A DNA stretch of 64,000 nucleotides. Origin: Bacteroides acidifaciens (lineage in GTDB: Bacteria > Bacteroidota > Bacteroidia > Bacteroidales > Bacteroidaceae). This document shows, one piece after another, positions 44,001 through 52,453 of the stretch. The stretch spans positions 1 through 64,000 of the forward strand of contig NZ_JANJZR010000018.1 in assembly GCF_024623065.1 (NCBI RefSeq). The letters run 5' to 3'. Under the pieces are notes generated by a model. That model saw nothing but the letters and a program-made list of their open reading frames with translations. It was not told where the DNA came from and searched no databases. Position numbers and translations under genes: made by a program. The stretch's first letter is position 1, and each line of letters opens with the position of its first letter.

Positions 44001-44971
44001 GCCGTCGTACCTAAAATCGCTGCAAGTTTGCTATTAGCAAATTCAAATTCAACAATGGAGCCAACACCTTCACGCAGTTGCGTAAACATCTTAACAATCC
44101 CTCCAACAACAGCCTGTGCACCAATATAACCGGCAGCCCACCCTTTCAAACCAGCACTAACCTGATTTAATCCAGGAGCCATCTCCGTTTTAAGTATTTT
44201 TCCTGCATTCCGAGCAATAATACCCATATTCTGCATGGACTTATTACCGTTCTGTATCTCAACCCATGCAGCCTTTACTTCTTCCCGATATGCACCAATA
44301 GTCATTTTCTGCTGAGTGTACCGATCAGAGTTACGCTTTATGTAATCAGTGTTGATTCCGATTGTAGAATTAAGACGGGCAAGTGTACGAATATAATCCT
44401 CATCAGTATCTTTCAGTAAATCAACAGCCTTTTGAAGTTGCTTATTCATTTCCTTTGCCTGGGAACGGCTGTGTACTTCCTGATTAGTTAGTGTTATTGC
44501 TGACCGGATAATCTTTAATCGCTCCTCTTCCGATAGAACAGCTTTCTTACGTGTAATATTGCCGGCATTCTGTGCTTTTGTCAAGTTAGCTTCCGCTTTA
44601 GCAGCCTTTTCCAAGGACGCAGCATTATCCGAGTTTGCCTTGGTTAGTTTCTTCAGTTCAGCAGCAGATAATTTCTCTACATTTAGCTTTTCCTCTATCT
44701 TCTTACTGACAGTTTGAGTTATTTCAGACTGTTTTCTAAGAGCCTCGGTTAATTCAGCAGATGCAGAACCAGCCGTTTTTGCTTGAGTATTATAAAGATT
44801 ACTCAACTTTTCAAGATCAGCAACGCCTTCTACATTTAGTTTCAAACCTTTTGCTAATTCTTTGGCCGCATTAACATAATCAGCCCTCACACGCTCAATA
44901 GTATTATCAAGCTCCACCAATTTCTGCAAATCGTTCTCATCAACGAAATCTTTTAATTTTAAATCTGCCAT
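41021..44971 (-). CDS. phage tail tape measure protein
   Basis: A 1316-residue protein of long helical repeats with two heavily charged coiled-coil blocks (about residues 600-950 and 1000-1200) and a hydrophobic core segment near 265-295 (GLKGWAAGYIGAQAVVGG). The segment ITGVDKELADMADTMSNNVKGSIAGL and the general layout match the TP901-type tape measure core. It sets tail length and later helps DNA entry. At the usual 0.15 nm per residue it implies a tail near 200 nm, a siphovirus. A C-terminal hydrophobic region lies near 1200-1230. It ends 2 bases before the next gene. Confidence 0.92.
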   Translation of the reverse strand: MADLKLKDFVDENDLQKLVELDNTIERVRADYVNAAKELAKGLKLNVEGVADLEKLSNLYNTQAKTAGSASAELTEALRKQSEITQTVSKKIEEKLNVEKLSAAELKKLTKANSDNAASLEKAAKAEANLTKAQNAGNITRKKAVLSEEERLKIIRSAITLTNQEVHSRSQAKEMNKQLQKAVDLLKDTDEDYIRTLARLNSTIGINTDYIKRNSDRYTQQKMTIGAYREEVKAAWVEIQNGNKSMQNMGIIARNAGKILKTEMAPGLNQVSAGLKGWAAGYIGAQAVVGGIVKMFTQLREGVGSIVEFEFANSKLAAILGTTADNIKELTTDAKRLGATTKYTASEATELQIELAKLGFTRKEILDATESVLRFAQATGAGLGEAASLTGAALRMFNADTRETERYVSAMAVATTKSALSFSYLATALPIVGPVAKAFNFSIEDTLALVGKLADAGFDASMSATATRNILLNLADTNGVLAKSLGGPVRTLPELVAGLQKLKEQGVDLNSTLEMTDKRSVAAFNAFLTAADKIVPLRDQITGVDKELADMADTMSNNVKGSIAGLSSAWEAFMLSFYNSKGPMKEVLDFLAKGLRGAASQLKSYSQLQDEADNSAVARAQKEMASSNVIEKHRKNMIRLYKEKLKKGMSADEAAIAAKDEYLQTLQSQLDSENKEYSNGIKKREKLEKEVEDRGSFRKWTIYGWIYDKTRIGRTKKIIEEDIKTATTVAAGKKAIASITESIIDDLNKVDLKQSEVSQNASGQRTLTDKEKRELEKAEKEKQKIRETYQESELALMDEGLEKELAKIGVAYSKKIAAVKGNSKEEIATRQNLAKEMQEKLDEFTIKYNSDREKKDVENALAVVKKGSQEELDLKLHQLELQREAEIDAAEKTGEDVFLIDEKYAKKKQELYERHASDQVQLIAENAAHEQEIRDAAYVMDTLALKKQLASKEITQQEYAELEYQLKLNYARKTAEAAIDALESELATANLSTDKREKLEEKLAKLKADLAQKEAEAEIEAIDKVTKADEKAQKERQKNLKKWLQTASQAVGTIGNLVSSIYDGQIQKIEEEREANEEKYDEDIERIENLAESGAISEEEAEARKRAAKDQTEAKNKELERQKQEIAHKQAVWNKGVQVAETGIATARGIMEAFQLGPIAGAVMAAVIGAMGAMQVATILATPIPSYAEGTKGNDRHPGGAALVGDAGKHEVIMYSGKAWITPDTPTLVDIPKGAQVFPDVDKVDISNFDMPDWDFPTFSPTYFASSSGDTIVFNDYSRLEKRVDRTNFLLMKSLKMQRQDASNREFELYKLSKLK

Positions 44972-44973
44972 AA

Positions 44974-45162
44974 TTACAGGTAATGTCTATATTCAACAAT
45001 CTTTCCTTTTATCTCAACTCCTAGTTTATCAAAAGCATAGGTACCATCTTCTTTCTGATAAACGACATACATGCAACCATCCAAGACAGCTGCTTTCTTT
45101 GCAAGATCACTGATACGTTCCAGTTCACTCTGCATCTTTTTTATTTCGCAACTACAAGCCAT
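44974..45162 (-). CDS. small Cys-containing protein before the tape measure
   Basis: A 62-residue protein with MACSCEIKKMQSELERISDLAKKA, a short helix with a CxC, and a beta-like C-terminal half (DGTYAFDKLGVEIKGKIVEY). It is 2 bases from the tape measure and 3 from its upstream neighbour, so it is in the tail operon. A tail chaperone role is possible by position only. Confidence 0.6.
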   Translation of the reverse strand: MACSCEIKKMQSELERISDLAKKAAVLDGCMYVVYQKEDGTYAFDKLGVEIKGKIVEYRHYL

Positions 45163-45165
45163 TTT

Positions 45166-45687
45166 CTACCGATATCCACATTCTGAAAAGAAACGTTCCA
45201 TCCAGGGACGGAGATACATAATATTAAAGTACTCTTTAGCTGTATCACCAATGCCTAAAATCTGCTCACCGTATTTCTTCTCAATAGAACTACCGTCCGT
45301 AAATCCTTTCGTTGAGAATCGAAGCCCGGAATCAATTCTATCGGCAGTTATGCTATCATAGAAAGTACCAGTAATAAAGAGGTTAGGTACCTCAACCGGA
45401 CGCGGTGGCAAATAAAGCATCTCACTTCTAAGAGGTGGAGTTATCCTCTCCTTCCATCGTTTATATTGTTCCGCACGGTTCTGCCAGGGACCGGGCTCGT
45501 TAAAATAGGTGTCAGTATCATAATCAGGATTCAATAGATGTTCAGTACCGTCCAGACCGGAATATAATTGCTCCTGAATGCAATCAACGAGCACATTCTT
45601 ATGTTCTTCCATACACCTAATACATTCCTCTTCAAACCCGGATGCAATGGAATGAATAACTCTATGTAATTCATCAAAATCTGCCAT
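45166..45687 (-). CDS. hypothetical tail protein
   Basis: A 173-residue soluble protein beginning MADFDELHRVIHSIASGFEEECIRCM and containing PPRPVEVPNLFITGTFYDSI. No motif is recognised. It lies between the major tail protein region and the tape measure, 49 bases after a small gene with a terminator-like hairpin between them. Position suggests a tail-assembly role. Confidence 0.6.
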   Translation of the reverse strand: MADFDELHRVIHSIASGFEEECIRCMEEHKNVLVDCIQEQLYSGLDGTEHLLNPDYDTDTYFNEPGPWQNRAEQYKRWKERITPPLRSEMLYLPPRPVEVPNLFITGTFYDSITADRIDSGLRFSTKGFTDGSSIEKKYGEQILGIGDTAKEYFNIMYLRPWMERFFSECGYR

Positions 45688-45708
45688 ACAGTAAAAATAT
45701 AACGGGCC

Positions 45709-45733
45709 GGGCTGTAATCACACCCCAGCCCGT
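45709..45733 (-). terminator. hairpin after the 51-residue gene
   Basis: CGGGCTG (45709-45715) pairs with CAGCCCG (45727-45733). The minus-strand 3' flank is only moderately T-rich (TATATTTTTAC), so it is likely a weak terminator or attenuator that lowers expression of downstream tail genes after the abundant major tail protein. Confidence 0.5.
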
Positions 45734-45736
45734 CGG

Positions 45737-45892
45737 TTACTTAGTTATCGCATCGTACACTTCCGAGAGCTTCTTCTTGCGGTCAGCTTCCTTCAGTTCC
45801 TGCCACACGACTTTAATGTGTGCATTAATAAACTCTTCCTTCGTCATGCCCTTCACAGCAACTTCGACGAACGTAACATTATCTACCTTCAT
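45737..45892 (-). CDS. 51-residue candidate tail protein downstream of the major tail protein
   Basis: An ORF from ATG 45892 (overlapping the major tail protein stop by 4 bases, ATGA) to TAA at 45737. The peptide MKVDNVTFVEVAVKGMTKEEFIN continues as a charged helix ending SEVYDAITK. The overlap and operon spacing support it as a real gene. It occupies the slot where siphoviruses encode tail assembly chaperones, but is short and no frameshift partner was found. Confidence 0.65.
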   Translation of the reverse strand: MKVDNVTFVEVAVKGMTKEEFINAHIKVVWQELKEADRKKKLSEVYDAITK

Positions 45893-46728
45893 GCCACCTG
45901 CTCGATACCTCTGATTCCTTTTTCATACAATACAGAAGGAGCTTTCAACGAAGGAACCGCCCCGGCTTTAGGAACAATGGTAATGACACCATCCGAATAT
46001 GTAGCGGAAGTTACGTTATTCATAACTTCAGCAGCACCATCAGCAATAAGACTGCCAAATTCTTCTGTACGGTCATAACCACCAACAACTTCAACAATTT
46101 TGTAGGTATTTTCAGTCTCCAACTTTTGAAGCACAACATCAACCAAACCTTTAACGAAATTTTTGGGATTGAAGTCTAACTGAACGTAGTCAAAGTGCAA
46201 TTGGCTGTCTTCCACATCTTCATGTGAAAAACTAACAGTCATCGCAGACTTAGCACTACTGGTCGGGTACTGTGTCACGGTCGGGTAAACAGTAGACATC
46301 GGAATACCGGCAAGGATATCTGTGTCATCATTATAACCGATCAACATATTATCCTGATTCCAAAAGTAAACGTCCCATCCTTTATTGGCACATTTCAGAA
46401 GCTGAGCATTCAAAACCTCATCAAATTTCTTCAAAGTGAAGGTGTCTGTTTGAGCACTAAGCCCGTTGTATTCACTTGCACCGTACCCTACAGCATTAAC
46501 TTGGGGCTCTCCACCATTCTTGGCATACTCCAGGAATGGCAAAATAGGGTAAATACGCCCGGGACGGTCTGCATGGCACAATTCGAGCAACTTCTCACCT
46601 GTTATATCAGCAGGGAGTTTGACACCATGTTCTGTCAAGATAGCACCTTTGACTTTTTTCCAGTCAATGCTACAAGCAGAACTACCAGTGTTCATCCGGG
46701 AACCCTTACACGTTCTAATCTTTCTCAT
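45889..46728 (-). CDS. probable major tail tube protein
   Basis: A 279-residue protein with beta-rich composition (YPTVTQYPTSSAKSAMTVSFSHEDVED, FDYVQLDFNPKNFVKGLVDVVLQ) and a C-terminal YSDGVITIVPKAGAVPSL that looks like an Ig-like add-on. Position between the connector-type genes and the tape measure is that of the major tail protein. Length is within the usual 150-300. The N-terminus MRKIRTCKGSRMNTG has two Met candidates; the second (residue 12) is possible. No direct family signature was recognised. Confidence 0.7.
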   Translation of the reverse strand: MRKIRTCKGSRMNTGSSACSIDWKKVKGAILTEHGVKLPADITGEKLLELCHADRPGRIYPILPFLEYAKNGGEPQVNAVGYGASEYNGLSAQTDTFTLKKFDEVLNAQLLKCANKGWDVYFWNQDNMLIGYNDDTDILAGIPMSTVYPTVTQYPTSSAKSAMTVSFSHEDVEDSQLHFDYVQLDFNPKNFVKGLVDVVLQKLETENTYKIVEVVGGYDRTEEFGSLIADGAAEVMNNVTSATYSDGVITIVPKAGAVPSLKAPSVLYEKGIRGIEQVA

Positions 46729-47297
46729 TTTCTTCTACAATTAAGATTATTAATTTTTATTTCCATCGAGCGTATATTTATGGCATCAATCGGCTCGCTC
46801 ACAGCCTCACCGGAATCTGTATAGGCTCCGTATCTGCCATATGAATAGTTTTCTGAATAACTATGTTTCACTTTTTCGTCATAGTCACAGTCGAACCGAG
46901 AATCTTCATATAATACTTCCAATAAACGTTTATAGATTGGCCGAAGGATATTTTTAAAAGATGTGGTTCTGCGCATCTCATTGCTCCACTCTTTACAAGA
47001 AGAGCATGCTATAATTAACGAAACCTTTGCTTTTGAAAAATAATCCGCGTCACCTCTATCCTCACTAATTGGAGTGAATAGTGCAACCAATGGAAACTTC
47101 CTTTCAGACTGGGCAGAAGACTTACTGTATTCATCTAAAATATCTTTGATATATTGACTGCTACCGAAGATGTAATTCAACCTTGGGGACTTCACAACTT
47201 TAGTTCCCCCTTTCCCATTTGGATAGAGGATTTCAAGCCCTTCTGGAAGTTCCTTTACAATCTCCTCAAACAGTTCTGTTATATCTAAATCTATCAT
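46725..47297 (-). CDS. tail terminator/completion-like protein
   Basis: A 190-residue protein, MIDLDITELFEEIVKELPEG, with RKFPLVALFTPISEDRGDADYFSKAKVSLIIACSS in the middle. The layout resembles tail-completion or terminator proteins that cap the tube, which are encoded between head-tail connectors and the major tail protein. Overlaps of 4 bases at both ends (46725 and 47294) mark translational coupling. Function is assigned from order only. Confidence 0.6.
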   Translation of the reverse strand: MIDLDITELFEEIVKELPEGLEILYPNGKGGTKVVKSPRLNYIFGSSQYIKDILDEYSKSSAQSERKFPLVALFTPISEDRGDADYFSKAKVSLIIACSSCKEWSNEMRRTTSFKNILRPIYKRLLEVLYEDSRFDCDYDEKVKHSYSENYSYGRYGAYTDSGEAVSEPIDAINIRSMEIKINNLNCRRK

Positions 47298-47836
47298 AAA
47301 TTGAAAGCATTAATTGGGGTCAAAAGATTCTTGGTTATTTGCACATCGAAAGGACAATCATTCGACATAGCCCATTCAACAAACTGTTTATTCTTCTCTA
47401 CCATGCTATTCCATGTGCTTACTTGTCTCTTCAAAGGAGCTACATATTCATTAGCACATTTCAAACGGACAAGCCCGGTTATTGTAGCCTGGGTGTTTGC
47501 GTCACGAAGAATATGATAAAAGACATAGTCAGCGAACGGTTCACACAGCTTCTCGCATAATACTGCATATCCGGACTGGGGGGCTTCCTTCTCTTCTGAA
47601 ATATCAACTTCATCTGAAGAATCTTCCTTTTCCCGTTCAATAAGCTCCAAATAATCTGTGATAGCTTGGGAAAGAGTCACACCAACAACATTCCGGAGAA
47701 ATTCGGGCTGAAATGCCTTAATATACCCATTTATCACCTCATTCACAGCAAGAGATTGGGGCGAAGGCATTTCAGCGACCGAAACATTCTCAATATGCCT
47801 GGGACCTGACATAAAATATGAAACATCAATCAACAT
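47294..47836 (-). CDS. head-tail connector-like protein (DUF6712 type)
   Basis: A 180-residue helical protein, MLIDVSYFMSGPRHIENVS, with FLRNVVGVTLSQAITDYLELIEREKED and an acidic middle. It resembles Bacteroides phage proteins of the DUF6712 group, found next to the capsid gene and probably a connector or adaptor. It lies 8 bases from the next gene and overlaps the completion-like gene by 4. Assignment is moderate. Confidence 0.6.
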   Translation of the reverse strand: MLIDVSYFMSGPRHIENVSVAEMPSPQSLAVNEVINGYIKAFQPEFLRNVVGVTLSQAITDYLELIEREKEDSSDEVDISEEKEAPQSGYAVLCEKLCEPFADYVFYHILRDANTQATITGLVRLKCANEYVAPLKRQVSTWNSMVEKNKQFVEWAMSNDCPFDVQITKNLLTPINAFNL

Positions 47837-47844
47837 AGCGATAG

Positions 47845-48267
47845 TTATTTAGAAGTCTTGCTTTTCCCGGTTTTCTTTTCATCTTCCACGGAAACGGCTT
47901 TATCATCTGTAACAGTTACCTCCTTGGCATCTTCCTCTTGCAAATCTTTTGAATCGGCAACCGGAAGATTCTTTTCATCAGAAGGCACCTGTACTTCAAG
48001 TTCTGCAATGCGAGCTTTCATTGTTTCACGCTCTTCTGTCAGTTCAACAATTGTCTTATCTTTCTCTGCAATGGATGCAGTAAGCCTGCCAATCTCTTCA
48101 TTTTTCTCTGCAAGCATACATTCCAATGTCTTTCGGGCATCTTCTTCTGTAACAAGACCACATTCGGAAATAGGGATGAGTTGAATCATCCCTCTATTAA
48201 TCCGAATGCGTTGCTCTTTAAGCACATTGGTTACATCCTTATCGTTACCTCTAAGTATGTAATCCAT
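47845..48267 (-). CDS. coiled-coil head protein
   Basis: A 140-residue protein. Residues 1-40 are compact (MDYILRGNDKDVTNVLKEQR), about 45-95 form a heptad-like coiled coil (EIGRLTASIAEKDKTIVELTEERETMKARI), and the C-terminus is a low-complexity Asp/Glu/Lys tail ending GKSKTSK. It lies 4 bases after the major capsid gene. Possibly a head-decoration or connector-anchoring protein; the sequence alone does not decide. Confidence 0.6.
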   Translation of the reverse strand: MDYILRGNDKDVTNVLKEQRIRINRGMIQLIPISECGLVTEEDARKTLECMLAEKNEEIGRLTASIAEKDKTIVELTEERETMKARIAELEVQVPSDEKNLPVADSKDLQEEDAKEVTVTDDKAVSVEDEKKTGKSKTSK

Positions 48268-48271
48268 AATC

Positions 48272-49849
48272 CTACGCTTTAGTTATTGCAGTCTTCAATG
48301 CGGCCAAATCCCCATAAGCGAAAGCCCACGGCATATAAATCGGGAAGATAACTTCTTCTTGTGCCATCAGCACAACCTCATTGCAAAGCTTGGTCTCCAC
48401 ATCTTCAGCCCATTCAAGTGTCAAAGTGGTATAATCAACCAAATTTGCGGCTTGGTTAAAGTCACCCAAAAGATACTTACCTGGAAGAATACCACCATAC
48501 TCGATAATCGGACGACCGGCAATATATTTCACCCCATCAACCATTTTAACGATACCAAGATTACGTCCTGTCGTATCTTTCTCTGATTCCATACCGTTAA
48601 CAGTCATTGGATTAAGAATAATAGCATTCGGAAAATACTGGGCATATGTCATTGCGGCGAAAGCTGTTTTCACTACATCTTCAGAGTTGGGTTCCTCAAT
48701 GTTCTTAAAGCCGGCTTCATGAACACTGAATGTCATTTTATCCGTAGCCGTTTCAGCACCGGAGAACGCGACACCAGGAATAAGGATACGACCATCTTCC
48801 ATTTTCACAAGAGCGTGTGTTTTGTTCAGTTCTGTAAGAACAGCGGCGCCAGCGAACGTGATACTCATTCCATCAAGAATCAAATCCTGTGGTTCTGCAA
48901 ACTCTACAATCACATCCTTATCACCGTTATATCCGGTAATAGCTTTTACAGCACCAGCGGCACCTGTAACAATGGCTGTACTAATAATCTTCTCTACAGA
49001 AGTCACCCCAGTATTATTAATAATACCAAGCAGATTCTCACCATTACCGTCACCAAACAAAATGTTCCAGTCTTCTGCCATCCAAACAGCTTCAGGAAGC
49101 ATGTTCAAGATGTAGGAACGAATGTACACTCTTGATTTCAACATACGTTTTGAGATACGGATATGAGTACCAAGGCGCTTAGTTCCTGTCTGTATCTCTT
49201 TTACCTTGATACTTGATTCCGGTAAACGACCGTTCTCTGTTACAAAACGGGCATTGCGGTTGAAAGCATATACTTGCGCATAGGCGAGTTGAGGATATGC
49301 AGGATCAGCTGTCAGCGTCGTTAATACATCACGCATATGCAACTTTTTGTTGGCAACCTGAGTCACAACACGTTTCTGTTGTTGAGTAATCAACAAATCA
49401 CCGGTGTAATTGTCAGTCATGGAAACGACATCTTTCAAGGAGAAGCCGTCAAATTCTCCTGATTTGCGTGTTTTTCCTTCTGCGAAATCTCTGAATTTTT
49501 CAGAATCAAGCATCTCGTTCAACTTCTCATCGAACTTGTTGATAGTATCCATAGAAAGACCTTTCTGCTTCATTTTCTCGATACTTTCACCTAGAGTTTT
49601 AACTTGTTCTACAAGTTGCTCGTTGTCCTTTATCAATTGCTGGAACTTTTCTCCATCATAGGCTTTCAATAGATTATTGATGTCACCAAACTGTTTCGTT
49701 ACCTCCTCCGGTGAGGCAAATCCTTCAAGTGACTTGTTAACTACTTCACACATCATGCCGACGATGTTTTCCATAAACGCCTTCTGTTCTGCCGGCAAGC
49801 CGTCCGTTTTCAGATTAAAATCTGATACTGTAAATTTTCTAATTGGCAT
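48272..49849 (-). CDS. major capsid protein, HK97 fold
   Basis: A 525-residue protein. Residues about 1-150 are a charged coiled coil (NLLKAYDGEKFQQLIKDNEQLVEQ...) matching the scaffolding delta-domain that the prohead protease removes. The HK97 capsid core follows, with TGDLLITQQQKRVVTQVANK, a P-domain segment RLGTHIRISKRMLKS and GENLLGIINNTGVT. About 380 residues should remain in the mature shell. It is flanked by the protease upstream and connector-type genes downstream, the standard order. Its ATG is 17 bases after the protease stop. Confidence 0.92.
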   Translation of the reverse strand: MPIRKFTVSDFNLKTDGLPAEQKAFMENIVGMMCEVVNKSLEGFASPEEVTKQFGDINNLLKAYDGEKFQQLIKDNEQLVEQVKTLGESIEKMKQKGLSMDTINKFDEKLNEMLDSEKFRDFAEGKTRKSGEFDGFSLKDVVSMTDNYTGDLLITQQQKRVVTQVANKKLHMRDVLTTLTADPAYPQLAYAQVYAFNRNARFVTENGRLPESSIKVKEIQTGTKRLGTHIRISKRMLKSRVYIRSYILNMLPEAVWMAEDWNILFGDGNGENLLGIINNTGVTSVEKIISTAIVTGAAGAVKAITGYNGDKDVIVEFAEPQDLILDGMSITFAGAAVLTELNKTHALVKMEDGRILIPGVAFSGAETATDKMTFSVHEAGFKNIEEPNSEDVVKTAFAAMTYAQYFPNAIILNPMTVNGMESEKDTTGRNLGIVKMVDGVKYIAGRPIIEYGGILPGKYLLGDFNQAANLVDYTTLTLEWAEDVETKLCNEVVLMAQEEVIFPIYMPWAFAYGDLAALKTAITKA

Positions 49850-49866
49850 AAAATTTAAATTTTAAG

Positions 49867-50943
49867 TTATTTATTCTCGAAACAGCTATTCAAACTCTTA
49901 AAATCGAGTAAAGTGCCATTATCAGCGGCTTTAATCGTCACTTCATCGTTCCCATTTTCCCCGTCATTCTTTTCTTGAGTGTCAACAGACGGCTCATTTT
50001 TTCCGGTGGTATCTTCAGAAGTGTTTTGCAGAATAGCATTCGAACGATATACTTTTCCCCAACAGTGGGGACATCTTACATAATTCATAAGGTCTTGTAG
50101 ACCCTTTTGAGAAAATTCTTTCTTTTCTGATTTGACAGAATCAATAAGAGAAATTACTTGGGTTCTAATCTCCGGAGTGAGCTTCTCCATTTCTTCCCTT
50201 ACAATGTCCTGTGTTATCCATCTCTGATAATCAGCAGCATAATCTAATACCTGTTGGGCAAAGGTATGCTCCGTTTCTGCATCATAATCAAATTGATGAC
50301 CACAATGAGGACATGAGACAACGGCACCACCGTTGAGGCTCTTCAGTAATAAACTTAATTCCATATCGTATCCTTTTAAACGTTCATCACTATATCCATG
50401 CTGCAAGAACGCTTTCCGAACGAAATCAACAGCTTCCTTTACCTGGTCGGCAGTAGCAGATTTGATATTCACAAGGAATGTTTGAGGATTACTTCCCCAA
50501 CTTGTCAATGTTGAATATTCCATCATACGCCATTCAAGCACCTTACAAGGATCGATAGAATCCCTTTTGATGGCTTTTACTCCGATAGAATGTTCAAGTG
50601 TTCTGCCATTCTCTGCAAACAGCTTATAATCAGCCAACGTGTCACGTCCAATCTGTTTTTCAAGATTTAACTGACCGACCATAACCAAATTACCTTCTGT
50701 TTCCTTACCACTCAACGGAACACCTAACAACTGGTCTGTACGATGATTCAGGAACCAACGCATCCGACCAATATTTTCTTTCAATGTCTTATTGAATGAG
50801 CCGGGCATAGATATGTCATTTTGTGAGTCCTTCACACCGATACCGTTCACCGCAACGGTAACGATACCCTTCTCATCAACATCATTTGCCTTTGTCTTGT
50901 ACTGAAGGCTTTTGATTTTCTCTTCCATCTTTTTCATCTCCAC
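49867..50943 (-). CDS. HK97-type prohead protease with C-terminal zinc-binding extension
   Basis: A 358-residue protein. The first 170 residues form the S78 prohead protease: GSFNKTL, catalytic His67 in FLNHRTD and Ser119 in LEHSIG. It trims the capsid delta-domain during maturation. A C-terminal 190 residues carry two CPHC motifs (211-214 and 291-294), a candidate zinc site, and then an acidic low-complexity tail, which typical prohead proteases lack. Its start overlaps the portal gene by 62 bases, though internal ATGs at 50937 or 50928 are possible. The extension may be a scaffold or tether. Confidence 0.88.
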   Translation of the reverse strand: MEMKKMEEKIKSLQYKTKANDVDEKGIVTVAVNGIGVKDSQNDISMPGSFNKTLKENIGRMRWFLNHRTDQLLGVPLSGKETEGNLVMVGQLNLEKQIGRDTLADYKLFAENGRTLEHSIGVKAIKRDSIDPCKVLEWRMMEYSTLTSWGSNPQTFLVNIKSATADQVKEAVDFVRKAFLQHGYSDERLKGYDMELSLLLKSLNGGAVVSCPHCGHQFDYDAETEHTFAQQVLDYAADYQRWITQDIVREEMEKLTPEIRTQVISLIDSVKSEKKEFSQKGLQDLMNYVRCPHCWGKVYRSNAILQNTSEDTTGKNEPSVDTQEKNDGENGNDEVTIKAADNGTLLDFKSLNSCFENK

Positions 50944-52327
50944 TTTTAGTGTTAAAAACTCGATTTACTTTATCCAGTTCCTCATCTGACATATCAAATT
51001 TCAATTTGTCAAACAAGGGATTTTCTATCATACTTTCGCCTATTTGGGCACGCCAGTCATTGAGTGTTATAAGCCCACATGAGAATTGTTCACGACAACG
51101 TTTATTTATATTTGTCTTTACGTCCTCGGATTCTTTCAATCCTTCCTGCAAACAATCAACATCAGAGAAATCACAATCCAAATAATATCCCCCTCCTTCA
51201 AGACCAAGGAAAGCTGTAAAATCCTTGCAGAATTGTTTGGCCATAGGAATAACAGTTGAACAATATACGCTCTTTTCAGCAGTAGCCTGATTGCTAAATG
51301 TGGACTGGTCTTTTCGCGGAACAAGAACGGCTGGGATGCCATATGCCCCTGCAATATTTATTGCATCAGCCAAGGTTTCTTCAAACGGTTGTAACTCTGT
51401 AATAGAAAGATTAGTACGAACAAAGTCAATATCTGCGTCTGAAATACCATAAGGAACCTGGCCCTTTCTTACACCATACTTCTCGAAGTTTTGCTTCAAA
51501 AGTTGTTCTTTTTCATCGTCATTTAACGCTATTGAACCGGTAGCATCCGTTTTCTTACTTACAATAAAACCTAATCCACCCCGCTTTACATAAATTACAT
51601 TTCTAGCTTCATATACAGCAATTAGGTTTGATATTGGCTTATTTTGTGAATCCAAGCGACTTTTGGACTTCAAGAACATAGCTCCTGAATAGAACTCTGC
51701 ACTTCCGTCTCTATCATGCCATATTTGGTATGGGGGAATTTCCAAACTACCATTCCAACCATACTCCAAACGATAGCTACGAATAATATCTTCTGTTTGG
51801 GCAATACCAAACAATGGCATATTCCCGTAAACAGGTTCTACAATAGTCTTATCAGAAGGTAGCACCCAATAATTATCGCAATATCTCCATTTTTCAGCTG
51901 TAGAAAAGACATCAGGCATAGCGGCACGAATAAAGCTATTCCCTGTACACAATTTATAAATATGGTGCTGATAAATCAATTCTTTCCAACGCATCAAACA
52001 ATTAGGACGACTAAGTATGCCATTCATTCGTTTATTCGCCCATACTATACTGTCATCCTTAGTTTTCTTCAATTGAAAATTAGCACCTGCAATTCGCGAT
52101 GCAATATAATCGATCGGGAAAAATACTTCAGGTATCGTACTGAATAGCGTTAGATAGTTACTGCCCGCTACAATAGGACTAGTAAGGTCCTCAATGTATG
52201 CAACTGACCATTTTTCAGCCTTGCCACTTTGAGTATCTATATCCTTATTTTCAGATGAAGTAACTATTTCAACTTCACCTTTAGTCTTAGATTTCTTTCC
52301 AAATAGATTATCAAAAAAAATATTCAT
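50882..52327 (-). CDS. phage portal protein, HK97/SPP1 class
   Basis: A 481-residue protein. The N-terminus is disordered and charged. The portal core shows PVYGNMPLFGIAQTEDIIRSY, YQIWHDRDGSAEFYSG and LNDDEKEQLLKQNFEKYG. The C-terminus is basic and polar. It forms the dodecameric gate through which DNA is packed and joins the terminase and tail. It lies between the large terminase (127 bases upstream) and the prohead protease. Start at 52327 agrees with the family N-terminus. Confidence 0.88.
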   Translation of the reverse strand: MNIFFDNLFGKKSKTKGEVEIVTSSENKDIDTQSGKAEKWSVAYIEDLTSPIVAGSNYLTLFSTIPEVFFPIDYIASRIAGANFQLKKTKDDSIVWANKRMNGILSRPNCLMRWKELIYQHHIYKLCTGNSFIRAAMPDVFSTAEKWRYCDNYWVLPSDKTIVEPVYGNMPLFGIAQTEDIIRSYRLEYGWNGSLEIPPYQIWHDRDGSAEFYSGAMFLKSKSRLDSQNKPISNLIAVYEARNVIYVKRGGLGFIVSKKTDATGSIALNDDEKEQLLKQNFEKYGVRKGQVPYGISDADIDFVRTNLSITELQPFEETLADAINIAGAYGIPAVLVPRKDQSTFSNQATAEKSVYCSTVIPMAKQFCKDFTAFLGLEGGGYYLDCDFSDVDCLQEGLKESEDVKTNINKRCREQFSCGLITLNDWRAQIGESMIENPLFDKLKFDMSDEELDKVNRVFNTKSGDEKDGRENQKPSVQDKGK

Positions 52328-52453
52328 TGGGTTCCTTTTTGAGCAAAACTAAGTAAAAAGAAAAACCGTTTTCCAAAACACTAAAATCTTGAAATTACGA
52401 AAACATAACTCCAACGATATAACACACTTATTTTCAATCACATATAACACAAT

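Noticed and set aside
41148..44129. Several plus-strand ORFs opposite the tape measure gene
   Set aside because: They are shadow frames of a repetitive coiled-coil gene.
44974..45892. Programmed frameshift for tail assembly chaperones between major tail protein and tape measure
   Set aside because: No slippery site joining two overlapping frames in the expected place could be identified.
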